A stretch of DNA of 64,000 nucleotides from Devosia sp. (lineage in GTDB: Bacteria; Pseudomonadota; Alphaproteobacteria; Rhizobiales; Devosiaceae): assembly GCF_017307495.1 (NCBI RefSeq), contig NZ_JAFKHE010000023.1, forward strand, positions 62,001 to 126,000, read 5' to 3'. Below the pieces are notes generated by a model that was not told where the DNA came from, ran no database searches, and was given only the letters and a program-made list of their open reading frames with translations. The translations under genes and the position numbers were made by a program. Each line of letters opens with the position of its first letter. Positions within the stretch are counted from its first letter, which is position 1. Below are positions 25,544-35,103 of this stretch, piece after piece.

Positions 25544-25681
25544 CCATCGGGTTCCTGCGGGCGATGCGGCGTCCGCGGGGGCATAAATGCAGGATGAACG
25601 TCCGGTTCAAGGCCGGTTCCGGGGGCACTCGGTAGAACGAACCCATGACGCGCAGGGATGCGCCACGCTTGAGGTTCGAAA

Positions 25682-25903
25682 ATGCAGATCAAGACCGTTG
25701 TCGCCGCCGTCGGACTTGCCGCCGTAGCCCTGCCGCTGGCGGTGCTGGCGAGCCAGCCGCGCCTGCCGGTGCGGCCCTCGCTCGATACGGCGAAAGTGCT
25801 GTCGCTGCTGGTGCTCGATCCCTACGCGGAAACGGACATGAAGGTGCGGCTGCCGCAGGGATACGCGACGCTGGATGTGGATGGGGATCCGTTCGGGGAG
25901 TGA
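25682..25903 (+). CDS. Small exported protein of unknown function
   Basis: 73 aa. The N-terminus MQIKTVVAAVGLAAVALPLAV is a signal peptide or membrane anchor, followed by ~50 residues without a known domain and an acidic C-terminus (DVDGDPFGE). It is followed by a repeat element. It has no evident operon partner. Confidence 0.5.
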   Translation: MQIKTVVAAVGLAAVALPLAVLASQPRLPVRPSLDTAKVLSLLVLDPYAETDMKVRLPQGYATLDVDGDPFGE

Positions 25904-25913
25904 GGCGGGCTAC

Positions 25914-25967
25914 TGCCCCTCACCCCGGCGCTTCGCGCCACCCCTCTCCCTCAAGGGGAGAGGGGAG
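25914..25967. repeat. Palindromic intergenic repeat (short copy)
   Basis: CCCCTCACCCCGGCGCTTCG begins the copy, which also contains the hairpin CCTCTCCCTCAAGGGGAGAGG. It is a shorter relative of the composite repeats at 22971 and 34944. Confidence 0.7.
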
Positions 25968-25969
25968 AC

Positions 25970-26545
25970 TCACACGATCCCCTTCAGCCGCACGTGCTGC
26001 AGCAGCATGATGGTCTTGGCGTCGGCGATCTCGCCGGTGGCGATCATGCCCAGTGCATCGTCGATAGCCAGTTCCAGCACTTCGATGTCCTCGCCCTCGT
26101 CCTCGAGGCCGCCGCCGGCCGAGCGCGGGGTGTCGGCGTCGTACTCGGCGATGAACAGCGACAGCTTTTCGGTGACCGAGCCGGGGCTCATGTAGGCGGA
26201 CAGCACCAGTTCGACGTCGTTCACGTGGTAGCCCGATTCCTCTTCCGCCTCCTTGCGGGCGGTCTCGACCGGGGTGTGGCCGTCGAGCTTGCCGGCGACG
26301 ACCTCGATCAGCCAGCCGGGCTCGCCATGGGCAAAGACCGGGAAGCGGAACTGGCGGGTGAGGATCACGGTGCGCCGGGCGCGGTTGTAGAGCAGGATGC
26401 CGGCGCCGTCGCCGCGATCGTAGGTCTCGCGCACCTGGCGCTGCCACTCGCCGGTGGAGCGGCGCAGCTCGAGCGTGGTCTTCTTTACGAGGCCCCAGTT
26501 GTCGGACAGGACCACCTCGTCGAGCACCCGTACCCTGCTGTTCAC
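25970..26545 (-). CDS. NUDIX hydrolase, NudK/ADP-sugar pyrophosphatase type
   Basis: A 191-aa protein from GTG 26545; an ATG at 26593 would add an Ala/Arg/Pro-rich stretch lacking family support. The Nudix box reads GKLDGHTPVETARKEAEEES with the expected Glu residues. The flanking FRFPVFAHGEPGWLIEVVAG and SPGSVTEKLSLFIAEYDA segments are those of NudK-like enzymes, which hydrolyse GDP-mannose and other nucleotide sugars. Cytoplasmic. A precise substrate is not assured. Confidence 0.9.
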   Translation of the reverse strand: MNSRVRVLDEVVLSDNWGLVKKTTLELRRSTGEWQRQVRETYDRGDGAGILLYNRARRTVILTRQFRFPVFAHGEPGWLIEVVAGKLDGHTPVETARKEAEEESGYHVNDVELVLSAYMSPGSVTEKLSLFIAEYDADTPRSAGGGLEDEGEDIEVLELAIDDALGMIATGEIADAKTIMLLQHVRLKGIV

Positions 26546-26718
26546 CCTACCCCCCGCTGCCGGAACCCGCGCCGGAACCGAAGCTCTTGCCACGCGTTGC
26601 TGAACCCAATGTGAACACCGGCTTCACGGCAGGGCCAGCGAGCCGGGAATAGACATAACACCAAGCAGCGGAACCCGGGGACATGACCTCCACCGGGCGC
26701 CCGCACCAAGGACGAAAG

Positions 26719-26934
26719 ATGGACCAACTCGCAGCACGACCTATCAAGCCGCCCGTGCCAAGGGTGTGGCGGGACAGGTTCGAGCGAAATGGTCCGTCCG
26801 AACGGCAAGACGTGCCGTCGGTGCTTTCGTCCGCCACGACAGCGTCCGGCTACCGCAGCGCGCGGGTGTTGAGCCTGGTGCTCGCACTCGAGGCGCTGCG
26901 GGCCGCGCCGGACGCGTTCGAACCCCGCCCCTGA
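26719..26934 (+). CDS. Possible small ORF upstream of the sdh operon
   Basis: 71 codons from ATG 26719, preceded by AAGGACGAAAG, which could serve as a weak ribosome-binding site. The product MDQLAARPIKPPVPRVW... is Arg/Pro-rich and matches no known family. The C-terminal part SARVLSLVLALEALRAAP could be an amphipathic helix. GC-rich DNA often keeps such frames open by chance, so this is doubtful. Confidence 0.25.
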   Translation: MDQLAARPIKPPVPRVWRDRFERNGPSERQDVPSVLSSATTASGYRSARVLSLVLALEALRAAPDAFEPRP

Positions 26935-27009
26935 TCCGGATGACCCCGGTGGGGGCGAGACCGGTGGAGCCCTAGAACGAAAGCCCAATCGAAGGCATAG
27001 GCTGGGCCT

Positions 27010-27038
27010 TTGACCTTCGGGCAAAGCGCCGCTAGAAG
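27010..27038 (+). promoter_or_regulatory. Candidate sigma-70 promoter of the sdh operon
   Basis: TTGACC (27010-27015) and TAGAAG (27033-27038) are separated by 17 bp and lie 66 bp before the sdhC start. This fits the alphaproteobacterial housekeeping pattern. Confidence 0.45.
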
Positions 27039-27104
27039 TCTCGAACCATTCCAAAACTGGAACGCCCGCCATCCTCCCTCCGGCGGGCGAGGCGCGAGAT
27101 CAGC

Positions 27105-27491
27105 ATGGCTCCCACTTCACGGCCGCTTTCGCCGCATCTGTCGATCTATCGGTTCACCCTCACCATGACGATGTCGATCGTGCACCGCGCGACCGGCATC
27201 GCGCTCTATGGCGGCACGCTGCTGCTGGTGCTGTGGCTGGCCGGGGCGGCGCTGGGCGGCGGATTCTTCGACTTCGTCACATGGCTGTTCGGCACCTGGC
27301 TCGGGCAGCTCGTGCTGTTCGGCTACACCTGGGTACTGTTCCACCACATGCTGGGCGGCGTCCGGCATTTCGTCTGGGACCTGACCAAGGCGATGGACCC
27401 GGCCGGGCGCGAACTGGCGGTGCGGCTGCAACTGGGCGCCTCGATCCTGCTGACGCTCGTCGTGTGGGCAATCTTCGTGTGGTTCAAATGA
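27105..27491 (+). CDS. sdhC: Succinate dehydrogenase cytochrome b556 subunit
   Basis: Membrane-anchor subunit of complex II (128 aa, three transmembrane helices). The family signature RPLSPHLSIYRF is at residues 6-17, SIVHRATGIAL at ~24-34 carries residues near the quinone site, and FHHMLGGVRHFVWD holds the heme-ligand histidine region. It is the first gene of sdhCDA...B, which oxidises succinate and reduces quinone at the inner membrane. Its stop overlaps the sdhD start (ATGA). Confidence 0.96.
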   Translation: MAPTSRPLSPHLSIYRFTLTMTMSIVHRATGIALYGGTLLLVLWLAGAALGGGFFDFVTWLFGTWLGQLVLFGYTWVLFHHMLGGVRHFVWDLTKAMDPAGRELAVRLQLGASILLTLVVWAIFVWFK

Positions 27492-27880
27492 GCGCAGAAA
27501 AGCCGACCCAGGCGCAGATCCAGACGCCGTCGACGCACTATGGCAATGCCAGGGCCTCGACGCGGCACTTCATCACCCAGCGCGTCACCGGCGCGCTGAA
27601 CATCGTCTTCACGCTGTTCGTCGTGTGGTTCGTCGTGTCCCTCGCGGGCAAGGCGCCGGCCGAAATGATCGGTCTCGTGCGCAACCCGTTCGTCGCGATC
27701 GGGCTGGCGCTGCTGGTGGTCAATGTCGCGATCCACATGCGCAACGGCATGCGCGACGTGATCGAGGACTATTTCGACAAGGGCGAGCACGGGCCGGAAA
27801 TGCTGGCCAACAACGTGTTCACCGGGTTCTTCGTGGTGGCGGCGCTGGGCGCCCTCATCAAGCTCGTCTTCTGGGGTTAG
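27488..27880 (+). CDS. sdhD: Succinate dehydrogenase membrane anchor subunit
   Basis: 130 aa starting at ATG 27488 inside the sdhC stop. An open frame extends further upstream but overlaps sdhC and is not used. Three membrane helices are visible. [15 protein letters not shown] and the heme/quinone region [17 protein letters not shown] are typical of alphaproteobacterial SdhD. It works with SdhC to bind heme b and ubiquinone. sdhA follows 4 bp after the stop. Confidence 0.94.
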   Translation: MSAEKPTQAQIQTPSTHYGNARASTRHFITQRVTGALNIVFTLFVVWFVVSLAGKAPAEMIGLVRNPFVAIGLALLVVNVAIHMRNGMRDVIEDYFDKGEHGPEMLANNVFTGFFVVAALGALIKLVFWG

Positions 27881-27884
27881 CCGC

Positions 27885-29696
27885 ATGGCCGCTTACGAGA
27901 TCATCGACCACGAATTCGACGTGGTCATCGTCGGTGCTGGCGGCGCCGGCCTGCGCGCCACGCTCGGCATGGCCGAGCAGGGGCTTAACACCGCCTGCAT
28001 CACCAAGGTGTTCCCGACCCGCTCGCATACCGTCGCGGCGCAGGGCGGTATCGCCGCTTCGCTTTCCAACATGGGCCCCGACAACTGGCAGTGGCACATG
28101 TACGACACCGTGAAGGGGTCGGACTGGCTGGGCGACAATGACGCCATGGAATACCTGGCGCGCGAGGCGCCGGCCGCGATCTACGAGCTCGAGCACTACG
28201 GCGTGCCGTTCTCGCGCACCGAGGAAGGCAAGATCTACCAGCGGCCGTTCGGCGGCCACATGACCGAATTCGGCGACGGCCCGCCGGTGCAGCGCACCTG
28301 CGCCGCGGCCGACCGCACCGGCCATGCCATCCTGCACACCCTGTACGGGCAATCGTTGCGCAACAACGCGCAGTTCTTCATCGAGTATTTCGCGCTTGAC
28401 CTGATCATGGGCGCCGACGGCTCGTGCCAGGGCGTGATGGCGTGGAAGCTCGATGACGGGACGCTGCATCGCTTCCGTGCCAAGCTGGTGGTGTTGGCGA
28501 CGGGCGGCTATGGCCGCGCCTATTTCTCGGCGACCTCGGCCCATACCTGCACCGGCGACGGCAACGGCATGGTGGCCCGGGCCGGGCTGCCGCTGCAGGA
28601 CATGGAGTTCGTGCAGTTCCACCCCACCGGCGTCTATGGCGCGGGCGTGCTGATCACCGAGGGCGCGCGCGGCGAGGGCGGCTATCTCACCAATTCCGAG
28701 GGCGAGCGCTTCATGGAGCGCTATGCACCGAACGCCAAGGACCTGGCGTCTCGCGACGTGGTTTCACGCTGCATGACGATCGAGATCCGCGAGGGCCGGG
28801 GTGTCGGGCCGAAGAAGGACCACATCTTCCTCCATCTCGACCATCTCGACCCCAAGGTGCTGCACGAGCGGCTGCCGGGCATTACGGAATCGGCCAAGAT
28901 CTTCGCCGGCGTCGACCTGACGCGCGAGCCGATCCCGGTGCTGCCGACGGTGCACTACAACATGGGCGGCATCCCCGCGAACTATCACGGCGAAGTGCTG
29001 AACCCCGTCGCGGGCGATCCGGATCGCATCGTGCCCGGCCTGATGGCGGCGGGCGAAGCGGCCTGCGCCTCGGTGCACGGCGCCAACCGGCTCGGCTCGA
29101 ACTCGCTGACCGACCTCGTGGTGTTCGGGCGGGCGGCAGCGCTGCGTGCCGCCAAGGTGGTCGACAAGGGCGCAATGGTGCCGGCGGCGAGCAGGTCCGA
29201 GGACGAGCGCATCCTGGCCCGCTTCGACCGGTTGCGGCACGCCAATGGGGGCTCGCCGACGGCGGTGGTGCGCGAGAAGATGCAGCGCATCATGCAGGAA
29301 GACGCGGCGGTGTTCCGCACGGCCGAGACGCTGCAGTCGGGCGTGCGCCGGATCGGCGAACTGTGGGGGGCGCTCGATGACCTCAAGGTCTCGGATCGCT
29401 CGATGATCTGGAATTCGGACCTCGTCGAGACGCTGGAACTCGAGAACCTGATGGCTTGCGCCGCGACCACGGTGGTTTCGGCCGAGGCCCGGCACGAGAG
29501 TCGCGGCGCCCACGCGCGCGAGGATTTCCCGAGCCGCGACGACGTCGAGTGGCGCAAGCACACGCTGAGCTGGGTCGACGCAGCGACGGGCAAGGTGACG
29601 CTCGGCTACCGGCCGGTGCACGTCGATCCGCTGACGCCGGAGAGCGAGGGCGGCATCAGCCTCAAGAAGATCGCGCCGAAGGCCCGGGTGTACTGA
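27885..29696 (+). CDS. sdhA: Succinate dehydrogenase flavoprotein subunit
   Basis: A 603-aa FAD-carrying catalytic subunit. The N-terminal [16 protein letters not shown] binds FAD, and [16 protein letters not shown] includes the His that takes the covalent flavin. The [25 protein letters not shown] and [12 protein letters not shown] motifs, and a C-terminal domain with [15 protein letters not shown], are all conserved. It oxidises succinate to fumarate. The stop overlaps the start of a DUF3052 gene (TGATG), so two or three other genes are co-translated before sdhB. Confidence 0.97.
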   Translation: MAAYEIIDHEFDVVIVGAGGAGLRATLGMAEQGLNTACITKVFPTRSHTVAAQGGIAASLSNMGPDNWQWHMYDTVKGSDWLGDNDAMEYLAREAPAAIYELEHYGVPFSRTEEGKIYQRPFGGHMTEFGDGPPVQRTCAAADRTGHAILHTLYGQSLRNNAQFFIEYFALDLIMGADGSCQGVMAWKLDDGTLHRFRAKLVVLATGGYGRAYFSATSAHTCTGDGNGMVARAGLPLQDMEFVQFHPTGVYGAGVLITEGARGEGGYLTNSEGERFMERYAPNAKDLASRDVVSRCMTIEIREGRGVGPKKDHIFLHLDHLDPKVLHERLPGITESAKIFAGVDLTREPIPVLPTVHYNMGGIPANYHGEVLNPVAGDPDRIVPGLMAAGEAACASVHGANRLGSNSLTDLVVFGRAAALRAAKVVDKGAMVPAASRSEDERILARFDRLRHANGGSPTAVVREKMQRIMQEDAAVFRTAETLQSGVRRIGELWGALDDLKVSDRSMIWNSDLVETLELENLMACAATTVVSAEARHESRGAHAREDFPSRDDVEWRKHTLSWVDAATGKVTLGYRPVHVDPLTPESEGGISLKKIAPKARVY

Positions 29697-30124
29697 TGTC
29701 GTCGGCGCCCGGCTATTCCGGCACGCCGCTGCCGCAGAAGCTTGGGCTCAAGGATGGGCAACGGGTGCTGTTCGTGGGGTTGCCGGCGGAACTGGGTGAG
29801 CTCAAGGGCTCGCGAGCGTTTGCGGAAGTACGCGATGCTGGTTGGGACGGCTGGCGCGGGTCAACGGGCTGGGATTTCGTCCATGGCTTCACCGCGTCGC
29901 GCGGGGTGCTCGAGGACAATGCGCGGCCGCTGATGGAAGCGATCGACCGGAACGGGACGATCTGGATCTCGTGGCCGAAGAAGGCAAGCAAGGTGCCGAC
30001 CGACATCACCGAAGATGTGATCCGGGAAGTGGTGCTGCCGATCGGGCTGGTCGATATCAAGGTGGCCGCGGTCAGCGACGTGTGGTCGGGTTTGAAACTG
30101 ATGATCCGCAAGGAGTTGCGGTGA
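29696..30124 (+). CDS. DUF3052 family protein
   Basis: 142 aa, starting at ATG 29696 coupled to the sdhA stop (TGATG). The segment GTPLPQKLGLKDGQRVLFVG, the middle RNGTIWISWPKKAS and the C-terminal IGLVDIKVAAVSDVWSGLKLMIRK are the recurrent pattern of the DUF3052 family, small soluble proteins of unknown biochemistry. Being placed between sdhA and sdhB means it is co-expressed with complex II, which may or may not be functional. Confidence 0.85.
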   Translation: MSSAPGYSGTPLPQKLGLKDGQRVLFVGLPAELGELKGSRAFAEVRDAGWDGWRGSTGWDFVHGFTASRGVLEDNARPLMEAIDRNGTIWISWPKKASKVPTDITEDVIREVVLPIGLVDIKVAAVSDVWSGLKLMIRKELR

Positions 30125-30141
30125 GGAACGGGGCGAAGGCG

Positions 30142-30432
30142 ATGAAGCAGGTTCTGGTGGCGCTGATGGCGCTGGGCGTGATGGCGGGCGGGGCGCTCGC
30201 GGCGGCGCCGACCGAGGCGCAGAAGGCAGAATTCTACAAGACCTGCATGGGGATCGCACAGGACAATGCGCTCTGCACCTGCAAGGCCGACGCGGCGATG
30301 ACGCTGATCGATTCGGAATTCATGGCGCTGGTCATCGCCTCGATGAAGGGCAAGTCGCCGCCGGAGGACAGCTACAAGGCCTATAACGCCTACGTCGCCA
30401 AATCCAACCAGGTCTGCAAGCCGAACTACTGA
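30142..30432 (+). CDS. Exported protein with C-x9-CxC motif, in sdh operon
   Basis: 96 aa. The signal peptide MKQVLVALMALGVMAGGALA is cleaved near residue 21. The mature part has C35, C45-T-C47 and a C-terminal C92 (NQVCKPNY). A GTG at 30121 overlapping the preceding stop is an alternative start, but the ATG gives a cleaner signal peptide. The next gene encodes a lipoprotein with the same cysteine pattern, so the two look like paralogues. The cysteines could form disulphides in the periplasm. I do not recognise a family. Confidence 0.7.
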   Translation: MKQVLVALMALGVMAGGALAAAPTEAQKAEFYKTCMGIAQDNALCTCKADAAMTLIDSEFMALVIASMKGKSPPEDSYKAYNAYVAKSNQVCKPNY

Positions 30433-30440
30433 GGCGTAAC

Positions 30441-30767
30441 GTGTCGAACCCCCTGCCCAAAGCCACGGGACTGATCGCCGGAGCCCTTGCCACGCTCATG
30501 CTCGGCGCCTGCGGCCTGTCGCCTGAAGCGCAGCAGGTGGCCGATGCCTGTGCCAAGATCCCGCACACCACGGCGGAGAGCTGCCAGTGCTATGCGAAGG
30601 AACTGCAGAGCAAACTGAAGCCCGAGCTGATGCGGCTCGCGGCCTATGCGCAGACCGACCCGGCCAAGCTGCTCGACCCCGCCGTCATCGGCAATGTGAG
30701 CGCCAACGACGTGATCGCCGTCACCCAGACGTCTGCAGCGGCGCTGCAGACCTGCAAGATCGTGTAG
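30441..30767 (+). CDS. Lipoprotein with C-x10-CxC motif, in sdh operon
   Basis: 108 aa starting at GTG 30441. A lipobox LGAC (C24 lipidated) follows a hydrophobic segment, so it is anchored in the membrane facing the periplasm. The mature part has C37, C48-Q-C50 and C105, in the same order and spacing as the preceding gene product, and both share an EAQ start to the folded part. It ends 10 bp before sdhB. The conserved placement of the cysteines argues for a real, related pair. No function is known. Confidence 0.75.
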   Translation: MSNPLPKATGLIAGALATLMLGACGLSPEAQQVADACAKIPHTTAESCQCYAKELQSKLKPELMRLAAYAQTDPAKLLDPAVIGNVSANDVIAVTQTSAAALQTCKIV

Positions 30768-30777
30768 GAGCCAGCCA

Positions 30778-31560
30778 ATGGCCGAACTGACCCTCCCCAA
30801 GAACTCGCGGATCGTGCCCGGCAAGACCTGGGCGAAACCGGCGGGCGCAACGCGGCTCAAGGAATATCGGATCTACCGGTTCGATCCGGACAGCGGCGAG
30901 AACCCGCGGCTCGATACCTATTTCGTCGATCTCGACGATTGCGGGCCGATGGTGCTCGACGGACTGCTGTGGATCAAGAACAAGGTCGACCCCACGCTGA
31001 CGCTGCGCCGCTCGTGCCGCGAGGGCATCTGCGGCTCGTGCTCGATGAACATCGGGGGCGCCAATACGCTCGCCTGCACCAAGGGCATGGACGATTTTGC
31101 GGGCCACATCAGCGTCTATCCGCTGCCGCACATGCCGGTGGTCAAGGACCTCGTCACCGACCTCACCACCTTCTACGACCAGCACCGCTCGATCCAGCCG
31201 TGGCTGAAGACGACCTCGCCGACCCCCGAGAAGGAATGGCTGCAGTCGCGCGACGACCGGGCCAAGCTCGACGGCCTCTACGAATGCATCCTGTGCGCCT
31301 GCTGCTCGACTTCGTGCCCCTCGTACTGGTGGAACGGCGAGAAGTATCTCGGCCCCGCCGTGCTGCTGCAGGCCTATCGCTGGCTGATCGACAGCCGCGA
31401 CCAGGCGACCGCGGAACGGCTCGACAACCTCGAGGATCCGTTCAAGCTCTATCGCTGCCACACGATCATGAACTGCGCCAAGGTCTGCCCCAAGGGGTTG
31501 AACCCGGCCAAGGCGATTGCCGAGATCAAGCAGATGATGGTCAAGCGGGAGTTCGCATAA
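30778..31560 (+). CDS. sdhB: Succinate dehydrogenase iron-sulfur subunit
   Basis: A 260-aa protein carrying the [2Fe-2S], [4Fe-4S] and [3Fe-4S] clusters of complex II. The motifs are [18 protein letters not shown] followed by LACTKG for the first cluster, [16 protein letters not shown] for the second, and [20 protein letters not shown] for the third. It transfers electrons from SdhA to quinone. The gene is separated from sdhA by three small genes, but its 10-bp spacing to the last of these keeps it in the same operon. Confidence 0.97.
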   Translation: MAELTLPKNSRIVPGKTWAKPAGATRLKEYRIYRFDPDSGENPRLDTYFVDLDDCGPMVLDGLLWIKNKVDPTLTLRRSCREGICGSCSMNIGGANTLACTKGMDDFAGHISVYPLPHMPVVKDLVTDLTTFYDQHRSIQPWLKTTSPTPEKEWLQSRDDRAKLDGLYECILCACCSTSCPSYWWNGEKYLGPAVLLQAYRWLIDSRDQATAERLDNLEDPFKLYRCHTIMNCAKVCPKGLNPAKAIAEIKQMMVKREFA

Positions 31561-31561
31561 G

Positions 31562-31786
31562 CTGTACGTCACCATTGCCGAGATCGAGGACCCGTCCGTC
31601 GCGCGCGTGCTGATTCCGGCACTGAGGGCGCACGGCTTCCATCCCAAGGAGGGTGGCGAGAGCGGCCTGCCGGGGCTGCCGGGAGTGTACGGACCCAGGG
31701 GCATTGCCGTGGAACTGCCGGAGGAAGAGGCGGCCGACGGCAAGGTGCTGGCCGAAGCGCTGATCGCGGAGATGCTGCGGCGGTAG
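31562..31786 (+). CDS. Small DUF2007-like protein, possible CTG start
   Basis: An open frame of 75 codons runs from just after the sdhB stop to TAG 31784-31786. It translates as LYVTIAEIEDPSVARVL, followed by HGFHPKEG and LPGVYGPRGIAVELPEEEA. This looks like small DUF2007-type signal-transducing or unknown proteins. No ATG, GTG or TTG is in frame near the N-terminus. CTG 31562, with GGGAG 11 bp upstream, is the best start, which would be unusual. The alternative is a GTG about 12 codons in, losing conserved residues. Confidence 0.5.
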   Translation: MYVTIAEIEDPSVARVLIPALRAHGFHPKEGGESGLPGLPGVYGPRGIAVELPEEEAADGKVLAEALIAEMLRR

Positions 31787-31811
31787 GCTTTCCGTCGTTC
31801 GCAACACACAG

Positions 31812-31890
31812 GGAGTCATTCCCGCGAAAGCGGGAATCTCCGTTTTCGGAGCGCGCGGCCAACAGAGATCCCCGCTTTCGCGGGGATGAC
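31812..31890. repeat. Pair of REP-like palindromes
   Basis: TTCCCGC-GAAA-GCGGGAA near 31820 and ATCCCCGC-TTTC-GCGGGGAT near 31880 are perfect hairpins flanked by GTCAT / ATGAC arms, so the pair forms a larger inverted structure. It belongs to the same general class as the palindrome at 21551-21570. Confidence 0.75.
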
Positions 31891-32064
31891 CCGGTGGGAG
31901 TCACGTGAACTCGAGGCAACCTCATGCCATGTTGCCCCGGCCCGGACCCTAAACCTGCCACATTGGTATCGCTCAAGGGGAAGCTGGGCTTTGGCGGTTG
32001 ACGGCTTCGGTATCGAGGCTGTATCGCCGGTCACTCCATCTTAACCATTGGCGGAGCAGGGCCG

Positions 32065-32700
32065 ATGATCAGTTCGAAGCGCGCCAGCGTTTCCCTCGCG
32101 ATGTTCGCCGCAGCGGCTCTGGCGTTGAGCGGCTGCGCGTCGAGCGGCGTGACGACCGCCAGCACCGCCTATACCGAGAACATCACCCCGATCCAGAACA
32201 CGCCGGTCGCCAGCACCGACCTGAACGCCCTGCCGGGCACGCAGGTGCAGCCGGGCTCGCTCGGCGCGCCGGCCCCGCTGGTGCCGGGTCAGGCCGGTGC
32301 GGCCGCGCCGGGGACGATCGGACAGCCGGTGCAGGTGGCCAATGCCGACGGCTCGTTCGCGACGCTCGATGCGCCGGGCGCGGTGCCGACCAGTTCGGTG
32401 CGCGACCTGACCACCGGATTGACGGTGGAAAAGCTCCTGGGCGGCTGGACCGTGGTATCGGGCGCCGCGCAGTGCAAGCTCAACCTGACGCAGACGACCA
32501 AGTCCGGGACGTCGCGCTATCGCGCCTCGACGCCGGGCTGCGCCATGCAGGGGCTGAACGTGGTCTCGAGCTGGCAGCTGGTCGGCAGCCAGGTGCAGCT
32601 GTTCGACGAGAACGGCGACATCGTCGCCTCGCTGATCCTGTCCGGCAACCGCTTCATCGGCACCCTGGCCGGGGGCCAGGGCATCTCGATGGTCGGCTAG
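32065..32700 (+). CDS. Omp19/Inh-family lipoprotein (protease inhibitor-like)
   Basis: A 211-aa lipoprotein. The signal ends at the lipobox LSGC (C23), then a long Pro/Gly/Ala/Thr-rich linker (~25-125) leads to a C-terminal domain containing LLGGWTVVSGAAQCKLNL, a second Cys in ASTPGCAMQGL, and WQLVGSQVQLFDENGDIVASL. That domain matches the AprI/Inh protease-inhibitor barrel and the whole layout matches Brucella Omp19. Omp19 inhibits host and bacterial proteases. The same role here is inferred from the family. Confidence 0.85.
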   Translation: MISSKRASVSLAMFAAAALALSGCASSGVTTASTAYTENITPIQNTPVASTDLNALPGTQVQPGSLGAPAPLVPGQAGAAAPGTIGQPVQVANADGSFATLDAPGAVPTSSVRDLTTGLTVEKLLGGWTVVSGAAQCKLNLTQTTKSGTSRYRASTPGCAMQGLNVVSSWQLVGSQVQLFDENGDIVASLILSGNRFIGTLAGGQGISMVG

Positions 32701-32703
32701 GTC

Positions 32704-33882
32704 TTGTCCAGCCGGCGGAAGGGGCCCGCAGGCACACCGGTCACCGACAGGCTGAAGGCGCTGACCGCGAGCGGGGCACTGGCGCCCGATCCCTTGCAGC
32801 TGCGCGCGGCGGCGGCGCTCGACCGGGTGGCGACCGAGCTCGGCGCGCAAGGATCGCGCGGGCTGCTGTCGGGGCTGTTCGGCGGGCCGGAGCCGGTGCG
32901 CGGGGTGTACCTGGTCGGGCAGGTCGGGCGCGGCAAGACCATGCTGATGGACCTGTTCTTCTCGCTGGCGCCGACGGAGCGGAAGCGGCGCGTGCACTTC
33001 CATGAGTTCATGGACGAGATGCACGCGGCGATCGCCGCGTTCCGCAAGTCGCGCAAGGGCCGGGCGGAGGACGCCGACCCCGTCGCGGCGGTGACCAAAC
33101 CGCTGCTCGAAGAGGTGCGGCTGCTCTGCCTCGACGAGTTCCAGGTACAGGACATCACCAACGCCATGCTGCTCGGCCGGCTGTTCGACCGGCTGTTCCG
33201 GGCCGGGGTGACGATCGTTGCGACCTCCAACACGCGGCCGGACGATCTCTACGAGAACGGGCTCAACCGCCAGCTGGTGCTGCCGTTCATCGCCGAGCTC
33301 AAGCGCCATGCCGAGGTGGTTGAACTCGACGGGCCGACCGACTACCGGCGGCTGAAGTTCGAGGGCGAGGCGGTCTATCGCTTCGGGACCGGGCCGGAGG
33401 TGGATGCGGCGATGGACCGGCTGTGGCTGAGGCTCACCGGCGGGCTCGCGGGCAAGCCGACCGAACTGGTATCGCTGGGACGCCGGATCGCGGTGCCTCA
33501 CGCGGCGATGGGGGCGGCGCGGTTCGACTTCGCCGACCTGTGCGACAGGCCGCTGGGGGCGCGCGACTATCTCAGGCTCAGCCATGCCTACGAGGCCGTG
33601 ATGGTCGAGCACGTGCCGCAGTTCGACCGGCTGCAGTCGAACGCGGCCAAGCGCTTCATCCTCCTGGTCGATACGCTCTATGATCGCGGCGTGAAGCTGG
33701 CGGCGAGCTTTGCCGTGCCGCTCGACGAACTCGGGCAGGACGACAAGACGAAGGCCGAGTTCGCGCGCTGCGTGTCGCGGCTGATCGAGATGCAGTCGGC
33801 CCAGTACCTAGCCGCGGCGCCGCGGAACGAGCAGTCGCCTGCAGCTCCCTCACAAACAGGCGCGTTACCGCCAAACGGCTGA
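32704..33882 (+). CDS. zapE: Cell division protein ZapE (AFG1-like ATPase)
   Basis: A 392-aa AFG1/ZapE family P-loop ATPase. Walker A is GQVGRGKT (~residue 77), followed by the family motif VHFHEFMDEMH, Walker B LLCLDEFQV, and the ATSNTRPDDLYENGLNRQ segment of the arginine-finger region. ZapE acts at the division site and links to Z-ring stability in Proteobacteria. The open frame starts at TTG 32704, only 3 bp after the lipoprotein gene, indicating an operon. mdh follows after ~70 bp. Confidence 0.9.
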   Translation: MSSRRKGPAGTPVTDRLKALTASGALAPDPLQLRAAAALDRVATELGAQGSRGLLSGLFGGPEPVRGVYLVGQVGRGKTMLMDLFFSLAPTERKRRVHFHEFMDEMHAAIAAFRKSRKGRAEDADPVAAVTKPLLEEVRLLCLDEFQVQDITNAMLLGRLFDRLFRAGVTIVATSNTRPDDLYENGLNRQLVLPFIAELKRHAEVVELDGPTDYRRLKFEGEAVYRFGTGPEVDAAMDRLWLRLTGGLAGKPTELVSLGRRIAVPHAAMGAARFDFADLCDRPLGARDYLRLSHAYEAVMVEHVPQFDRLQSNAAKRFILLVDTLYDRGVKLAASFAVPLDELGQDDKTKAEFARCVSRLIEMQSAQYLAAAPRNEQSPAAPSQTGALPPNG

Positions 33883-33934
33883 CTTGCCCCCGTCACCCTG
33901 GAGGGTTAATAGGGGCGCGCAATTTCCAGCATAA

Positions 33935-34915
<981 letters not shown>

Positions 34916-34943
34916 CACGGTCCGCCCATGTGGCAGGTCAAGG

Positions 34944-35071
34944 CCCCCTCACCCGACGCTTCGCGTCGACCTCTCCCCCAAGGGAGAGGTGGTGAAGGGG
35001 CAAGCACCTGCCACAGCCTCACCTCTCCCTCGGGGGAGAGGTCGGATTGCGCAGCAATCCGGGTGAGGGGG
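34944..35071. repeat. Long composite palindromic intergenic repeat
   Basis: Outer arms CCCCCTCACCCG and CGGGTGAGGGGG pair across the element. The inner hairpins CCTCTCCC...GGGAGAGG occur twice. It occupies nearly all the space between mdh and sucC, so it may act as a partial terminator or mRNA processing site. Confidence 0.75.
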
Positions 35072-35103
35072 CCTTCTTCCAATCTGTCCCTGGAGACGGC
35101 GCA

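Larger units (their letters stand above)
26546..27104. other. Long intergenic region upstream of sdhC
   Basis: About 560 bp between the divergent NUDIX gene and sdhC. It contains a doubtful small ORF (26719-26934) and a plausible sigma-70 promoter close to sdhC (27010-27038). Apart from these I see no RNA gene or repeat. Confidence 0.5.
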
